Positions 51,951-60,125 of a DNA stretch of 64,000 nucleotides are shown here, piece by piece; the first letter of the stretch is position 1; each line of letters opens with the position of its first letter. Made by a program: the position numbers and the translations under genes. The notes below the pieces were generated by a model that was given only the letters and a program-made list of their open reading frames with translations, was not told where the DNA came from and did not search any database. The DNA comes from Acidimicrobiia bacterium (lineage in GTDB: Bacteria; Actinomycetota; Acidimicrobiia; Acidimicrobiales; Poriferisodalaceae). Where the stretch lies: the NCBI GenBank assembly GCA_022826045.1, contig JAJDVQ010000035.1, forward strand, positions 62,001-126,000, written 5' to 3'.

Positions 51951-52838
51951 GTGTACCGCTTCGCGTTGACGCCGCGCTGGCTGGCCGGACATGCGCTGGC
52001 CGGCGGCCTGCTGGTGGCGTTCCTGATCGCAGGCTTCTGGCAGCTCAGCCGCCACAACGAGGTACGCGACCGCAACGCCGCGATTGTCGAGCGGCAGGAC
52101 ACGCCGGCCCTCGATGTCGATCGCTTCTTTGAAGCCGTGTCGACAGCCGGGTCCGCAGAACGGCTGGAGTACCGGACGGTGAACCTGACGGTGGAGCGGT
52201 TCGACTGGGACGAGGCCGTGCAGATCCGCAACCGCAGCCTCGACGGCATCCCGGGCTGCCACATCGCTGTGCCCGTCGAGCCAGAGACGACGATGCCCGC
52301 CGCAGATGGCGACGGCACGAGCAGCGGTTCAGGCACCGGCTCGGCTACGACGGGCGTCCTCGTAGTTGTCGGCTGGCTGCCGGCTGGCGGCGTCTGCGAG
52401 GAAGCAGTCGCCGCAGGCGCCAACACATTCCTTGGCGGGCTCAGCGATGCACGCCACTTCACCGGTCGCATCCGCCTGAGCCAGCAGCGCGGCCTGCTCG
52501 GGCCGGCCGACCCCGCCGTCGGCCAGCTCGACTCGCTGGCCCGCACCGATGTTCAGCGCATCAACCAGCAGACGACGCTCGATCTCGTGGACGTCTACGT
52601 CGAGCTCATCACGGCAACGCGTGCCGACACAACGCCGATCCGCTTCGGTGACAATGGCCCAGGCACAGGCCTCACAGCCTTGCTTCGTCCGTTGCCGCCG
52701 CCGGAGCTCGACGCCGGCCCGCACTTGGGGTACACGGTGCAGTGGTTCAGCTTCGCCGCCGTCGCCATCGTGGGCTACACGCTCGTGCTGCGCCACCAAG
52801 CCCGCAGAGGCGAATCCGAACAGATCGCCGACGACTGA
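51951..52838 (+). CDS. SURF1 family protein
   Basis: A 295-residue membrane protein of the SURF1 family, an assembly factor for aa3-type cytochrome oxidase. It has an N-terminal helix (LAGHALAGGLLVAFLIAGFWQLSRH, shown here only by its ends in the family as GFWQL), a periplasmic domain with IRNRSLDGIPGCHIAVPVE and VVVGWLPAG, and a C-terminal helix (FSFAAVAIVGYTLVL). A Gly/Ser/Thr-rich insertion follows residue 120. Start GTG 51951. It implies aerobic respiration. Confidence 0.88.
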   Translation: MYRFALTPRWLAGHALAGGLLVAFLIAGFWQLSRHNEVRDRNAAIVERQDTPALDVDRFFEAVSTAGSAERLEYRTVNLTVERFDWDEAVQIRNRSLDGIPGCHIAVPVEPETTMPAADGDGTSSGSGTGSATTGVLVVVGWLPAGGVCEEAVAAGANTFLGGLSDARHFTGRIRLSQQRGLLGPADPAVGQLDSLARTDVQRINQQTTLDLVDVYVELITATRADTTPIRFGDNGPGTGLTALLRPLPPPELDAGPHLGYTVQWFSFAAVAIVGYTLVLRHQARRGESEQIADD

Positions 52839-52955
52839 GCGCGCGCAAGGCAGAGCGCAGGCGTGGATGTTCGCCTTCGGGTGCAGCAGATCGTCGGCTC
52901 GGAGGATTCTCAGCCGAACGACATCCACCATGCGATCGTGAGACTGGCGACGGTC

Positions 52956-55889
52956 TCACCCCGAACGCGCATTGTCACAGCCAACGTAGTCGGGCACGAG
53001 TTCAGCGACTGCGGTCTCCAAGGCAGAGTGCTGTGCAGCCGACCGCCGCTCGGCTTCTCGAGCGGCATCGACGATTCGGGCGTGTAACGCGGAAGCCGGA
53101 TCAAATGCCGGCACCGGGACATGCTTGAGTGGGCTGGTGTCGAAGTGCCGCTTCGACGTTTTTGACTCTCGCCACGCATCTTGTAAGCACTGAGCATTGA
53201 GCACACCCGTCAGGTACAGCGCTTCGTCATCTGAGGCAGCGACATACCAGTACAGCTTGTCGTCCGCCACGAGGCCTGACGGCCCGCGACAGGCGCGCAG
53301 CAGCTCGCCCGACTTGTTGTAGAACACCTTGCGGCGATCTTCAGACGTCCCAGCGGCAAGCTGATTCGTGAGCGTGCCTTGGAAATCGACGTTCTCCGAC
53401 AGCGTTGCCCCGGCTTTGTCGGCCCGATCAAGCGCGTAGCGAGCTTCGGCGATAGCCCAGTAGTCGTGCGCTCGGGGCAACGACGACACGAACTCGGGAT
53501 CGCCGAGCGCCATCACTTTGCGGCGGTCTTTGGTGAGCGGCGCGATGATCCACGCATCAGGTCTGCACTCGAACGGCGCGAGCGTCTGCGCGCGCAGCGT
53601 CTTCACCAGCGCGGACATCTCTACGACGGCTTCGTAGCTCACACCTTTCCAAGGTTTCTTGGTGGACGCCTTCGTTCTCACCGCGGCTGTCTCGACTGGT
53701 CCGTCGTTGCTCCGATGAATCGGGTCAAGAGCCAAGCACAGGCCCAAGGGCGAGGCCACAGCACCCCGGCGGAATCGCCGCGCGTACGGCGAGGGCCTGC
53801 TGTCGCGACGCACGACTTCGGACACGGTTGGCGCTTCGGGGTCACCCGAGTACCGCAACAGCATTGCCTCGTCCCATTCGGGAGCGCCCTCGCGAACTCG
53901 CCTGCCGACAACGACACAGGTGCCGTTGGGCGCGTGTCGGAACGGCGGGGGCTCGACCGCATCCAGATTCGCTGCGTAATCGAAGCCGACCTTCGCTTCG
54001 CCCCAGCTTCCCGAGCGCCACGCCTTCCATGTCTGGTTGATGAGCGCGCTGCCCGGCAGCACCAAGCCGAATGCGCCGCCTTCCTCCAAGTAGAGATCAG
54101 CGGCACGCGCCGAGAACAGCGACGCCAGGTCGCCCTTGGCCGACCACCTTGCTTTCGGTCTCAGCCCATACCGCTCGCTGAGCTCTGCCATCTGATCCTT
54201 GCGGGTGCCAGAGGGTGTGTCGTTCGCGACCAGCCACGGCGGGTTGGCGACGATCGCCATCACCTTGTTGCGCGCCAGAGCGGCCGGTGCAACCTGGTTG
54301 CCGATGTACCAGCACCAGACGTGATTGCCTTCCTCGGCCACGGCATCGGACAACTGAGCGACTGCGCCGCTGAGCATGGCCTGGGTCTCGGCATCGACCG
54401 TGTCCAAGCTGCGTTCGCCGACCGCGGCTGCCACGAGCGTCTGCACGAGCAGTTCGGCGTGCGGTGACTCGATGACCGCGGCGGGGATGTCGATGCGCTG
54501 GCCTTGAGCAGAAGTCAGACCGAGGGTTCCCTGCATGTTCTTCTGCGCTTGCTCTGAGTGCAGCAACGCGTCGGCGAGATAGACGCGCAGCGGCACGGCG
54601 GCACCAGGGGGGAGTGCTGTCGCGAGCGTCGCCTTGGCCATCTCGACCGCTACCGGATGCACGTCGAGCCCGGTCACCATCGCGGCCACGATCTCCCTGG
54701 TCGTCCCGGCCAACAACGGGTGAGCGGAACGAATGCGTTTAGCGATTGCTCGAGCCGCCCAGAACAGAAACGTGCCGGAACCACAGGCCGGGTCAAGTAC
54801 CGAGAACGGTGGCGCGGCCGCGGGCTCAGACGCAGCGGAGACACCGAGTGTCCGAGCTGCGGCTCTGATCGCTGTATCCAGGCGGGCCGGATCCCGCAAC
54901 AGCACTTGTTCCACAACGTCCGCAGCCAGCCAGTCGGGCGTGTAGTACTCGCCGAACTCCTTGCGGTCGTCGCGATCGATCAGATCGTGATACAGCTCCT
55001 TCAACAAGTCTCGGTCGGCCGCGCGCCAGTCGTATTGGGAGACGCTGCTCGCCAATCGCCCGAGCAGATCGATGCCTGCGCCAAAGTCCCCGAGCCACGC
55101 GCAAAAGCCATCAGCGACAGCACCGGGCAGTTCATCGATGGTCGATCCGTCCTGTGCAGCCAACACGATCATGCGGGCTGCCACGACAAGCATCGTGTGC
55201 TCAGCGAAGTTGTGCGCCTGTCCGATTGCACCCGGACCGACCAGGCCAGAACCTTGCAGCGTCCGCTGCCACAGGCCGAATTTCGTCTCGTAGAACGGTT
55301 CGGTCTCGACCGTCGGCAGGAGTTCTCGAAGCTCGGTCAAGTAGGGGTCAAACAGTGTGCGCAATGGCGCCGGAGGTGACGGCGCGCCGCGACGTTCCGG
55401 TGGGGCCAGGTATTCGACGACGAACTGGCTGAATACATGCGTGTCGTCTGCGAAGACCATTCCCTGCACATGGGGCAACGGAACGAGTCGGCCTCCATCG
55501 GAGGACATGGCGCCCGAGGGCGCTTGCCACTCCCATCCCCACCATGCGCGGCCATCCGTCAGGAAGCCCCGCCAAGGGCGCCGGGCGCCGAGTTCCAGTC
55601 GGCGTTCGGCGAATGCCTCGACGTAGCGAGCGACCTGATCGAACTGCGTCTCACCGGTGCCGGTTCTGAGCCTTGTGGGATCGGCTTCGCCACGGGCCTT
55701 CGTCTCAATCACGACCCGGTATTCGTGGCATACAAGATCAGCCGCACCGGTTCCCGCTCGCACTTCGAGCGAGTAATCACCAGCGTCGAGCTCTGCCAGC
55801 AGATTCGCCAGCCTGCGGCGTATGTCGTGCTCACCTGCCGCACCCAGCAGCGCTGTCAGCTGCTGCCCGGCACGTTCCTCGCTGGGCAT
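52956..55889 (-). CDS. Type IIG-like restriction-methylation enzyme (single polypeptide)
   Basis: A 977-residue protein. The N-terminal PD-(D/E)XK nuclease segment has Asp51 (GAADLV) and Glu62-x-Lys64 (VVIETKARGE); a helical linker follows (EFGEYYTPDWLA). The gamma-class adenine methyltransferase has VLDPACGSGTFLFWA (about 366-380) and catalytic IVANPPW (about 575), and a C-terminal target-recognition region ends VPVPAF. Restriction and methylation thus share one chain, as in Eco57I/MmeI-type enzymes. GGGAGGAAT precedes ATG 55889. No partner genes are adjacent, consistent with a stand-alone system. Confidence 0.9.
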   Translation of the reverse strand: MPSEERAGQQLTALLGAAGEHDIRRRLANLLAELDAGDYSLEVRAGTGAADLVCHEYRVVIETKARGEADPTRLRTGTGETQFDQVARYVEAFAERRLELGARRPWRGFLTDGRAWWGWEWQAPSGAMSSDGGRLVPLPHVQGMVFADDTHVFSQFVVEYLAPPERRGAPSPPAPLRTLFDPYLTELRELLPTVETEPFYETKFGLWQRTLQGSGLVGPGAIGQAHNFAEHTMLVVAARMIVLAAQDGSTIDELPGAVADGFCAWLGDFGAGIDLLGRLASSVSQYDWRAADRDLLKELYHDLIDRDDRKEFGEYYTPDWLAADVVEQVLLRDPARLDTAIRAAARTLGVSAASEPAAAPPFSVLDPACGSGTFLFWAARAIAKRIRSAHPLLAGTTREIVAAMVTGLDVHPVAVEMAKATLATALPPGAAVPLRVYLADALLHSEQAQKNMQGTLGLTSAQGQRIDIPAAVIESPHAELLVQTLVAAAVGERSLDTVDAETQAMLSGAVAQLSDAVAEEGNHVWCWYIGNQVAPAALARNKVMAIVANPPWLVANDTPSGTRKDQMAELSERYGLRPKARWSAKGDLASLFSARAADLYLEEGGAFGLVLPGSALINQTWKAWRSGSWGEAKVGFDYAANLDAVEPPPFRHAPNGTCVVVGRRVREGAPEWDEAMLLRYSGDPEAPTVSEVVRRDSRPSPYARRFRRGAVASPLGLCLALDPIHRSNDGPVETAAVRTKASTKKPWKGVSYEAVVEMSALVKTLRAQTLAPFECRPDAWIIAPLTKDRRKVMALGDPEFVSSLPRAHDYWAIAEARYALDRADKAGATLSENVDFQGTLTNQLAAGTSEDRRKVFYNKSGELLRACRGPSGLVADDKLYWYVAASDDEALYLTGVLNAQCLQDAWRESKTSKRHFDTSPLKHVPVPAFDPASALHARIVDAAREAERRSAAQHSALETAVAELVPDYVGCDNARSG

Positions 55890-56011
55890 GCCATTCCTCC
55901 CGGTGATGCGATAGGTCCTGGGTCAGGCATCACTCTCGCGCCACGGTGTGACATTCAATTGAGCACGGTATCGGAGCGCAGCATCCCCAATCGGGACGAC
56001 GCTCGAAACGG

Positions 56012-57166
56012 CTAGCGGCCGATGGCTTTGGCCATGCGAGCGGTGGCCTCGTCGAGCATGGCGGGGGAGGTGGCGAAGTTCAGCCGCACATGGCCCGCGC
56101 CCTCGGGGCCGAAGTCGAGCCCGGAGTTCAGGTACACGCGGCCCCGCCCCAAGAACACCGAGGCGGGATCGTCGCCCAGGCCCAGCTCGCGGCAGTCCAT
56201 CCACGCCAGGTAGGTGGCATCGGGCGGCCGGTACCCCACCTCGGGCAGTCGCTCCGCCAGCAGCTCCGCCAGCAGGTGACGGTTGCTGTCGAGGCCGGCC
56301 ACCAGCTCGTCCAGCCAGTCCAACGCTTCGGTCCAGCCGGCGATGGTGGCGACCTGCCCGAGGATCCCGATGCCGCCGATCAGCCGCTTGGGAATCTTCT
56401 TGACGATCGGGCCGTAGCGCGACGACGCCGAATGCAGGAACGCCATCCGCAGACCCGCCATGTTGAACGACTTCGTGGCAGCGGTGACGGTGACCGTCCG
56501 CTCGGTGGCCAGCTCGCTGACCGACGCCACCGGGATGTGCCGTCGGGGCGCATACACCAGGTCGCAATGGATCTCGTCGGAGATCACCACCAGGTCATGG
56601 CGTTCGGCGATGTCGATCACCGCGGCGATGTCGTCGGCGTCGAGCACCATGCCGCACGGGTTGTGGGGCTGGCACAGGATCACGGCCGTCACATCGGGCG
56701 CCGACGCCACCGATTCGAAATGGTCGAGATCGAGCTGCCATCCGTCGTCGTGGCGGATGAGCGGGTTGGGCACCACCCGGCGCCCGTGCCCCTCGACGCT
56801 GGAGAAGAACGGCGGGTAGGCGGGCGTCTGGAAGATGACGCCGTCGCCGGGCTCGGTGCAGTAGGTGATCGCCAGCTCCAAGCCTTGGATCACGTCGTGC
56901 ATCCGCACGACGTCGAGCGGGTCGACTTGCCAGCCGAACGCCTCGCCCATGCGCTTGGCGAAGACACGCAGCACCGGGATCGGCTGGTCGTAGAAGTCGT
57001 AGCCCAGGCCGCCCGAGTCGATGCGCTCGCGCACGGCGTCGAGCACGACTGCGGGCAGCTCCACGTCCATGTCGGCGACCCAAGCCGCCAGCACGTCGGG
57101 GCCTTCGCGGCCCCACTTGATGCCCGGGCGGTTCCGAACCCGTTCGGCGTCCAGTTCGAATATCAC
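56012..57166 (-). CDS. PatB/MalY-type PLP-dependent C-S lyase or aminotransferase
   Basis: A 384-residue fold-type I PLP enzyme: AWVADMDVELP, NPCG (Asn169), SDEIHCDLVY (Asp197) and TAATKSFNMAGLR with PLP-binding Lys232. The MADMD-like N-terminus and SDEIH-DL set it in the PatB/MalY (cystathionine beta-lyase) group, cleaving cystathionine or cysteine conjugates to thiol, pyruvate and ammonia. It is followed on the same strand by a TSUP permease, hinting at a sulfur-related pair. The start is GTG 57166. Confidence 0.88.
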   Translation of the reverse strand: MIFELDAERVRNRPGIKWGREGPDVLAAWVADMDVELPAVVLDAVRERIDSGGLGYDFYDQPIPVLRVFAKRMGEAFGWQVDPLDVVRMHDVIQGLELAITYCTEPGDGVIFQTPAYPPFFSSVEGHGRRVVPNPLIRHDDGWQLDLDHFESVASAPDVTAVILCQPHNPCGMVLDADDIAAVIDIAERHDLVVISDEIHCDLVYAPRRHIPVASVSELATERTVTVTAATKSFNMAGLRMAFLHSASSRYGPIVKKIPKRLIGGIGILGQVATIAGWTEALDWLDELVAGLDSNRHLLAELLAERLPEVGYRPPDATYLAWMDCRELGLGDDPASVFLGRGRVYLNSGLDFGPEGAGHVRLNFATSPAMLDEATARMAKAIGR

Positions 57167-57292
57167 GGCGTGACCCTACGCGCCCAGCCGTGGAGTTCTC
57201 ACAGGCTGCGTCAATAGGTGAACCTTCTCGTTGTCGCACCCGTTGCTTCCCGCTCTTGTTCGCTGCGCTCACGGGCCGCTCGGGCCCCGGGC

Positions 57293-58033
57293 TCAGTACA
57301 GGCCGATCATGCGGCCGGCGAGGCCGAGGACAGCGACGGCCAGCACGGGCCGTATCAGCCGCTCGCCGCCGCGCACCGCCCAGCGGGCACCCAGCCAGCC
57401 GCCGACGGCAAAGCCCGCGGCCACGATGACAGCAAAGCCCCAGTGCACCTGGTCGTTCAGGATGAACACCGGCACCGCCACCACGGTCAGCACAGCGATT
57501 ACCACCACCTTGACGGCGTTGGCGTTCACCAAATCCAGCCCGGCGTGCGACAACGCCAACACCAGCAAAAGCCCCACGCCTGCCTGAAAGGCACCGCCGT
57601 AGGCGCCGATCAGGAAGAACACCGCCACGGTCAGCGTCCTCGGCCAGACGATCTCGTCGCCGCGGGCCTTCGGCGGCCACAGGCTCAGGACGAGCAGCGG
57701 CACCATCAAGATGCCGAAGACCCGCTCGAAGGCCGTGTCGCTGAGCAGGCTGGAGACCGCGTAGGCGCCGATCACCGAGCCGATCAGCGCCGGCAGCAGC
57801 ACGGGCACCGAGCGGCGCAAGCCCGACACACCCTCAGACCGGTAGCCGGCCACCGACGCCAGATTCTGGGTCACGACGCCGATGCGATTGGTGCCATTGG
57901 CCACCAGCCCGCCGAGATCGCCCACCACCGTGAGCAGGCTGACCGTCAGCAGCGAACCGCCGCCGGCCATGGCATTCACCACGCCCGCCACCACGCCCGC
58001 GGCCGCGACGAGCGCAATCTGTGCGATGTCCAT
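57293..58033 (-). CDS. TSUP (TauE/SafE) family membrane permease
   Basis: A 246-residue inner-membrane protein with seven to eight helices and two internally similar halves: AGVVNAMAGGGSLLTVSLL near the start and IGAYGGAFQAGVGLLLVLAL in the second half. Members export sulfite or sulfonate-derived anions, among other small organic anions. ATG 58033 lies 10 bp after aroC. Substrate is unknown; an organosulfur anion is plausible given the neighbouring C-S lyase. Confidence 0.88.
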   Translation of the reverse strand: MDIAQIALVAAAGVVAGVVNAMAGGGSLLTVSLLTVVGDLGGLVANGTNRIGVVTQNLASVAGYRSEGVSGLRRSVPVLLPALIGSVIGAYAVSSLLSDTAFERVFGILMVPLLVLSLWPPKARGDEIVWPRTLTVAVFFLIGAYGGAFQAGVGLLLVLALSHAGLDLVNANAVKVVVIAVLTVVAVPVFILNDQVHWGFAVIVAAGFAVGGWLGARWAVRGGERLIRPVLAVAVLGLAGRMIGLY

Positions 58034-58043
58034 CGGCTGACCG

Positions 58044-59159
58044 TCAGCCGGATGGCTGCGGCGGCGACGGAGCGTCTGCGAGCTGGGTTGTCTGCTGGCG
58101 CAGGAGGTGGTCGGCGAGCACGAGGCAGACCATCGCCTCGACCATCGGCACCGCCCGGGGCAGCACGCACGGGTCGTGGCGGCCGCGGGCGGCGAGCACG
58201 GTGGCCTCGTTGGCGTTCGTGACGGTCTTCTGCTCGCTCGCAATGGTGGCGGTGGGCTTGAAGGCCACACGCAGCACGATGTCGGCGCCGTTGCTGATGC
58301 CGCCCTGGATGCCGCCGCTGCGGTTGGTCACCGTGACGGGTCGGCCATCGGGACCGGGCTCGAACTCGTCGTTGTGCGTGCGTCCGGTCATCAGCGTCCC
58401 GGCGAAACCGCTGCCGATCTCCATGCCCTTGGCCGCCGGCAGCGACATCACCGCGCCGGCAAGCTCAGCGTCGAGCTTGTCGAAGACCGGTTCGCCCAAG
58501 CCCGGCGGCACGCCGCGGGCCACGCAGGCCACCACCCCGCCCAGCGAGTTGCCGTCGTGGCGGGCAGCGTCGATGGCCTCGATGATGCGAGCAGCGGCGT
58601 CGGGATCGGGGCAGCGCGTCGGCCCGGTTTCCACGTCGTCGCGGGTCAGCTCCGCGGGATCGACATCGGCATGGATGTCGCTGACCGAGCTGACCCAGCC
58701 CAGCACCTCCACCCCGGACATCGCCAGGATCTTGCGAGCCACGGCACCCGCCGCAACCCGGCCGACGGTCTCGCGGGCCGATGCCCGGCCGCCCCCCTGC
58801 CAGTTGCGAATGCCGTACTTGGCCTCGGTGGTGTAGTCGGCGTGGCTCGGCCGGTACTTGGTGGCCATCTCGGCATACGCGCCGGGGCGGGCATCGGTGT
58901 TGGCCACGGTCATGCCGATGGGTGTGCCCAGCGTGAGGCCTTCGAAGACACCGGAGTGGATCGTCACCCGGTCGGCTTCTTGGCGCTGGGTGACGATGCG
59001 GCTCTGGCCGGGGCGGCGCCGGTCGAGGTCGATCTGCACATCGGCTTCGCTCAACTCGATGCGCGCGGGGCAGCCGTCGATGATCACTCCCAGCGCTCCG
59101 CCATGCGATTCGCCGAACGTGGTGACCGCGAAGCGCTCCCCGAACGTGCTGCCGCCCAT
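58044..59159 (-). CDS. aroC: Chorismate synthase
   Basis: A 371-residue FMN-dependent enzyme making chorismate from EPSP, the last shikimate step. [10 protein letters not shown] (catalytic His), [29 protein letters not shown] and [13 protein letters not shown] are present, with a second conserved catalytic region [19 protein letters not shown] (His-Asp). ATG 59159. It supplies the chorismate consumed by the menaquinone genes at the other end of the window. Confidence 0.96.
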   Translation of the reverse strand: MGGSTFGERFAVTTFGESHGGALGVIIDGCPARIELSEADVQIDLDRRRPGQSRIVTQRQEADRVTIHSGVFEGLTLGTPIGMTVANTDARPGAYAEMATKYRPSHADYTTEAKYGIRNWQGGGRASARETVGRVAAGAVARKILAMSGVEVLGWVSSVSDIHADVDPAELTRDDVETGPTRCPDPDAAARIIEAIDAARHDGNSLGGVVACVARGVPPGLGEPVFDKLDAELAGAVMSLPAAKGMEIGSGFAGTLMTGRTHNDEFEPGPDGRPVTVTNRSGGIQGGISNGADIVLRVAFKPTATIASEQKTVTNANEATVLAARGRHDPCVLPRAVPMVEAMVCLVLADHLLRQQTTQLADAPSPPQPSG

Positions 59160-59168
59160 GTGAGAACC

Positions 59169-60065
59169 CTACGACGGCTCGTCGGGAGGCGATTCGCGCT
59201 GCTCGGCCAGGAACTTCTGGAATTCCAGCGCGATGTCATCGCCGCTCGGCAAGTTCTCCTCGGCGGTGCGGTCGGCCTCGGCCTCGAGCTGGCGGATGTA
59301 GGCAACGATCTCGGGATCTCGCGCCACCGCCTCATCGACCCGCTGCTCCCAGGTCTGCACGCTGCTGTCCAGCTCGCGGTAGCCGGTCCTCACGCCGGTG
59401 ACCGTCTCGAAGTGGGCGAGCAGCGCCCGCGTGCCCTTGGGATTCGGCGGACCCGCGACGTAGTGGGGCACCCCCACGCGCAGCGACACCACAGGAAACG
59501 CAGCCCGATCCAGCACGTCGTGCAACGTGCCGATGATGCCGGTGGGACCCTGGTAGGTGGGGCTGTCGAGGCCCAGGCGAGCGGCCAGTTCCCCGTTGGC
59601 GGCGCTGCCCTTCACCGAGGCGGTCCGAGAGTGGGCCACGCCCGCGACCATGGCGCCGAGCGTCACCACCATCTGGCAGCCGAGTCCGCGGGCGATCTCC
59701 GCCACCCCCTCGCAGAACGTGCGCCAGCGCATCCGCGGCTCGATGCCCGACAGCAGCACGAGGTCGTGCGGAGGGGCAGCGGGCACGACATGGCATTCGA
59801 TCTCGGGCCAGCGAATGCGGCGCTCCCCGTCGGGAGTGATCTCGATGTGCGGGCGGCTCTCCTGGAAGTCGAAGAACTCCTCGGGGTCGATATGGCAGAC
59901 CCTGCGTGCCTCGCTTCGCTCACGGATCCACGTGAGCGCGCCGGTGGCGCACTCGCCGGCGTCGAACCAGCCCTCGAATGCCACCAGCAGGAGCGGGTTG
60001 TGCAGGTTCGGCGCGCCGTCCCACACGACGATCGGCTGCTCTAGTGGATCTTCGGCCCCGGTCAC
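59169..60065 (-). CDS. PAC2 family protein
   Basis: A 298-residue PAC2-fold protein: LLVAFEGWFDAGECATGALTWI and VVTLGAMVAGVAHSR are family segments, along with GIIGTLHDVL and VSLRVGVPHYVAGPPNPKG. PAC2 proteins are related to proteasome assembly chaperones and are common in actinobacteria; the exact role here is unknown. It lies 9 bp before aroC. The start is GTG 60065. Confidence 0.88.
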   Translation of the reverse strand: MTGAEDPLEQPIVVWDGAPNLHNPLLLVAFEGWFDAGECATGALTWIRERSEARRVCHIDPEEFFDFQESRPHIEITPDGERRIRWPEIECHVVPAAPPHDLVLLSGIEPRMRWRTFCEGVAEIARGLGCQMVVTLGAMVAGVAHSRTASVKGSAANGELAARLGLDSPTYQGPTGIIGTLHDVLDRAAFPVVSLRVGVPHYVAGPPNPKGTRALLAHFETVTGVRTGYRELDSSVQTWEQRVDEAVARDPEIVAYIRQLEAEADRTAEENLPSGDDIALEFQKFLAEQRESPPDEPS

Positions 60066-60125
60066 GGCCTCACTATGGCCGATGCGTGCGCGTATCGCGC
60101 CCGGAATTGTTGTTCAGGCCGGTGC

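Noticed and set aside
58107-60044. A 645-codon + strand frame opposite aroC and the PAC2 gene
   Set aside because: It spans two well-supported genes on the other strand, and its translation is low-complexity without family motifs.
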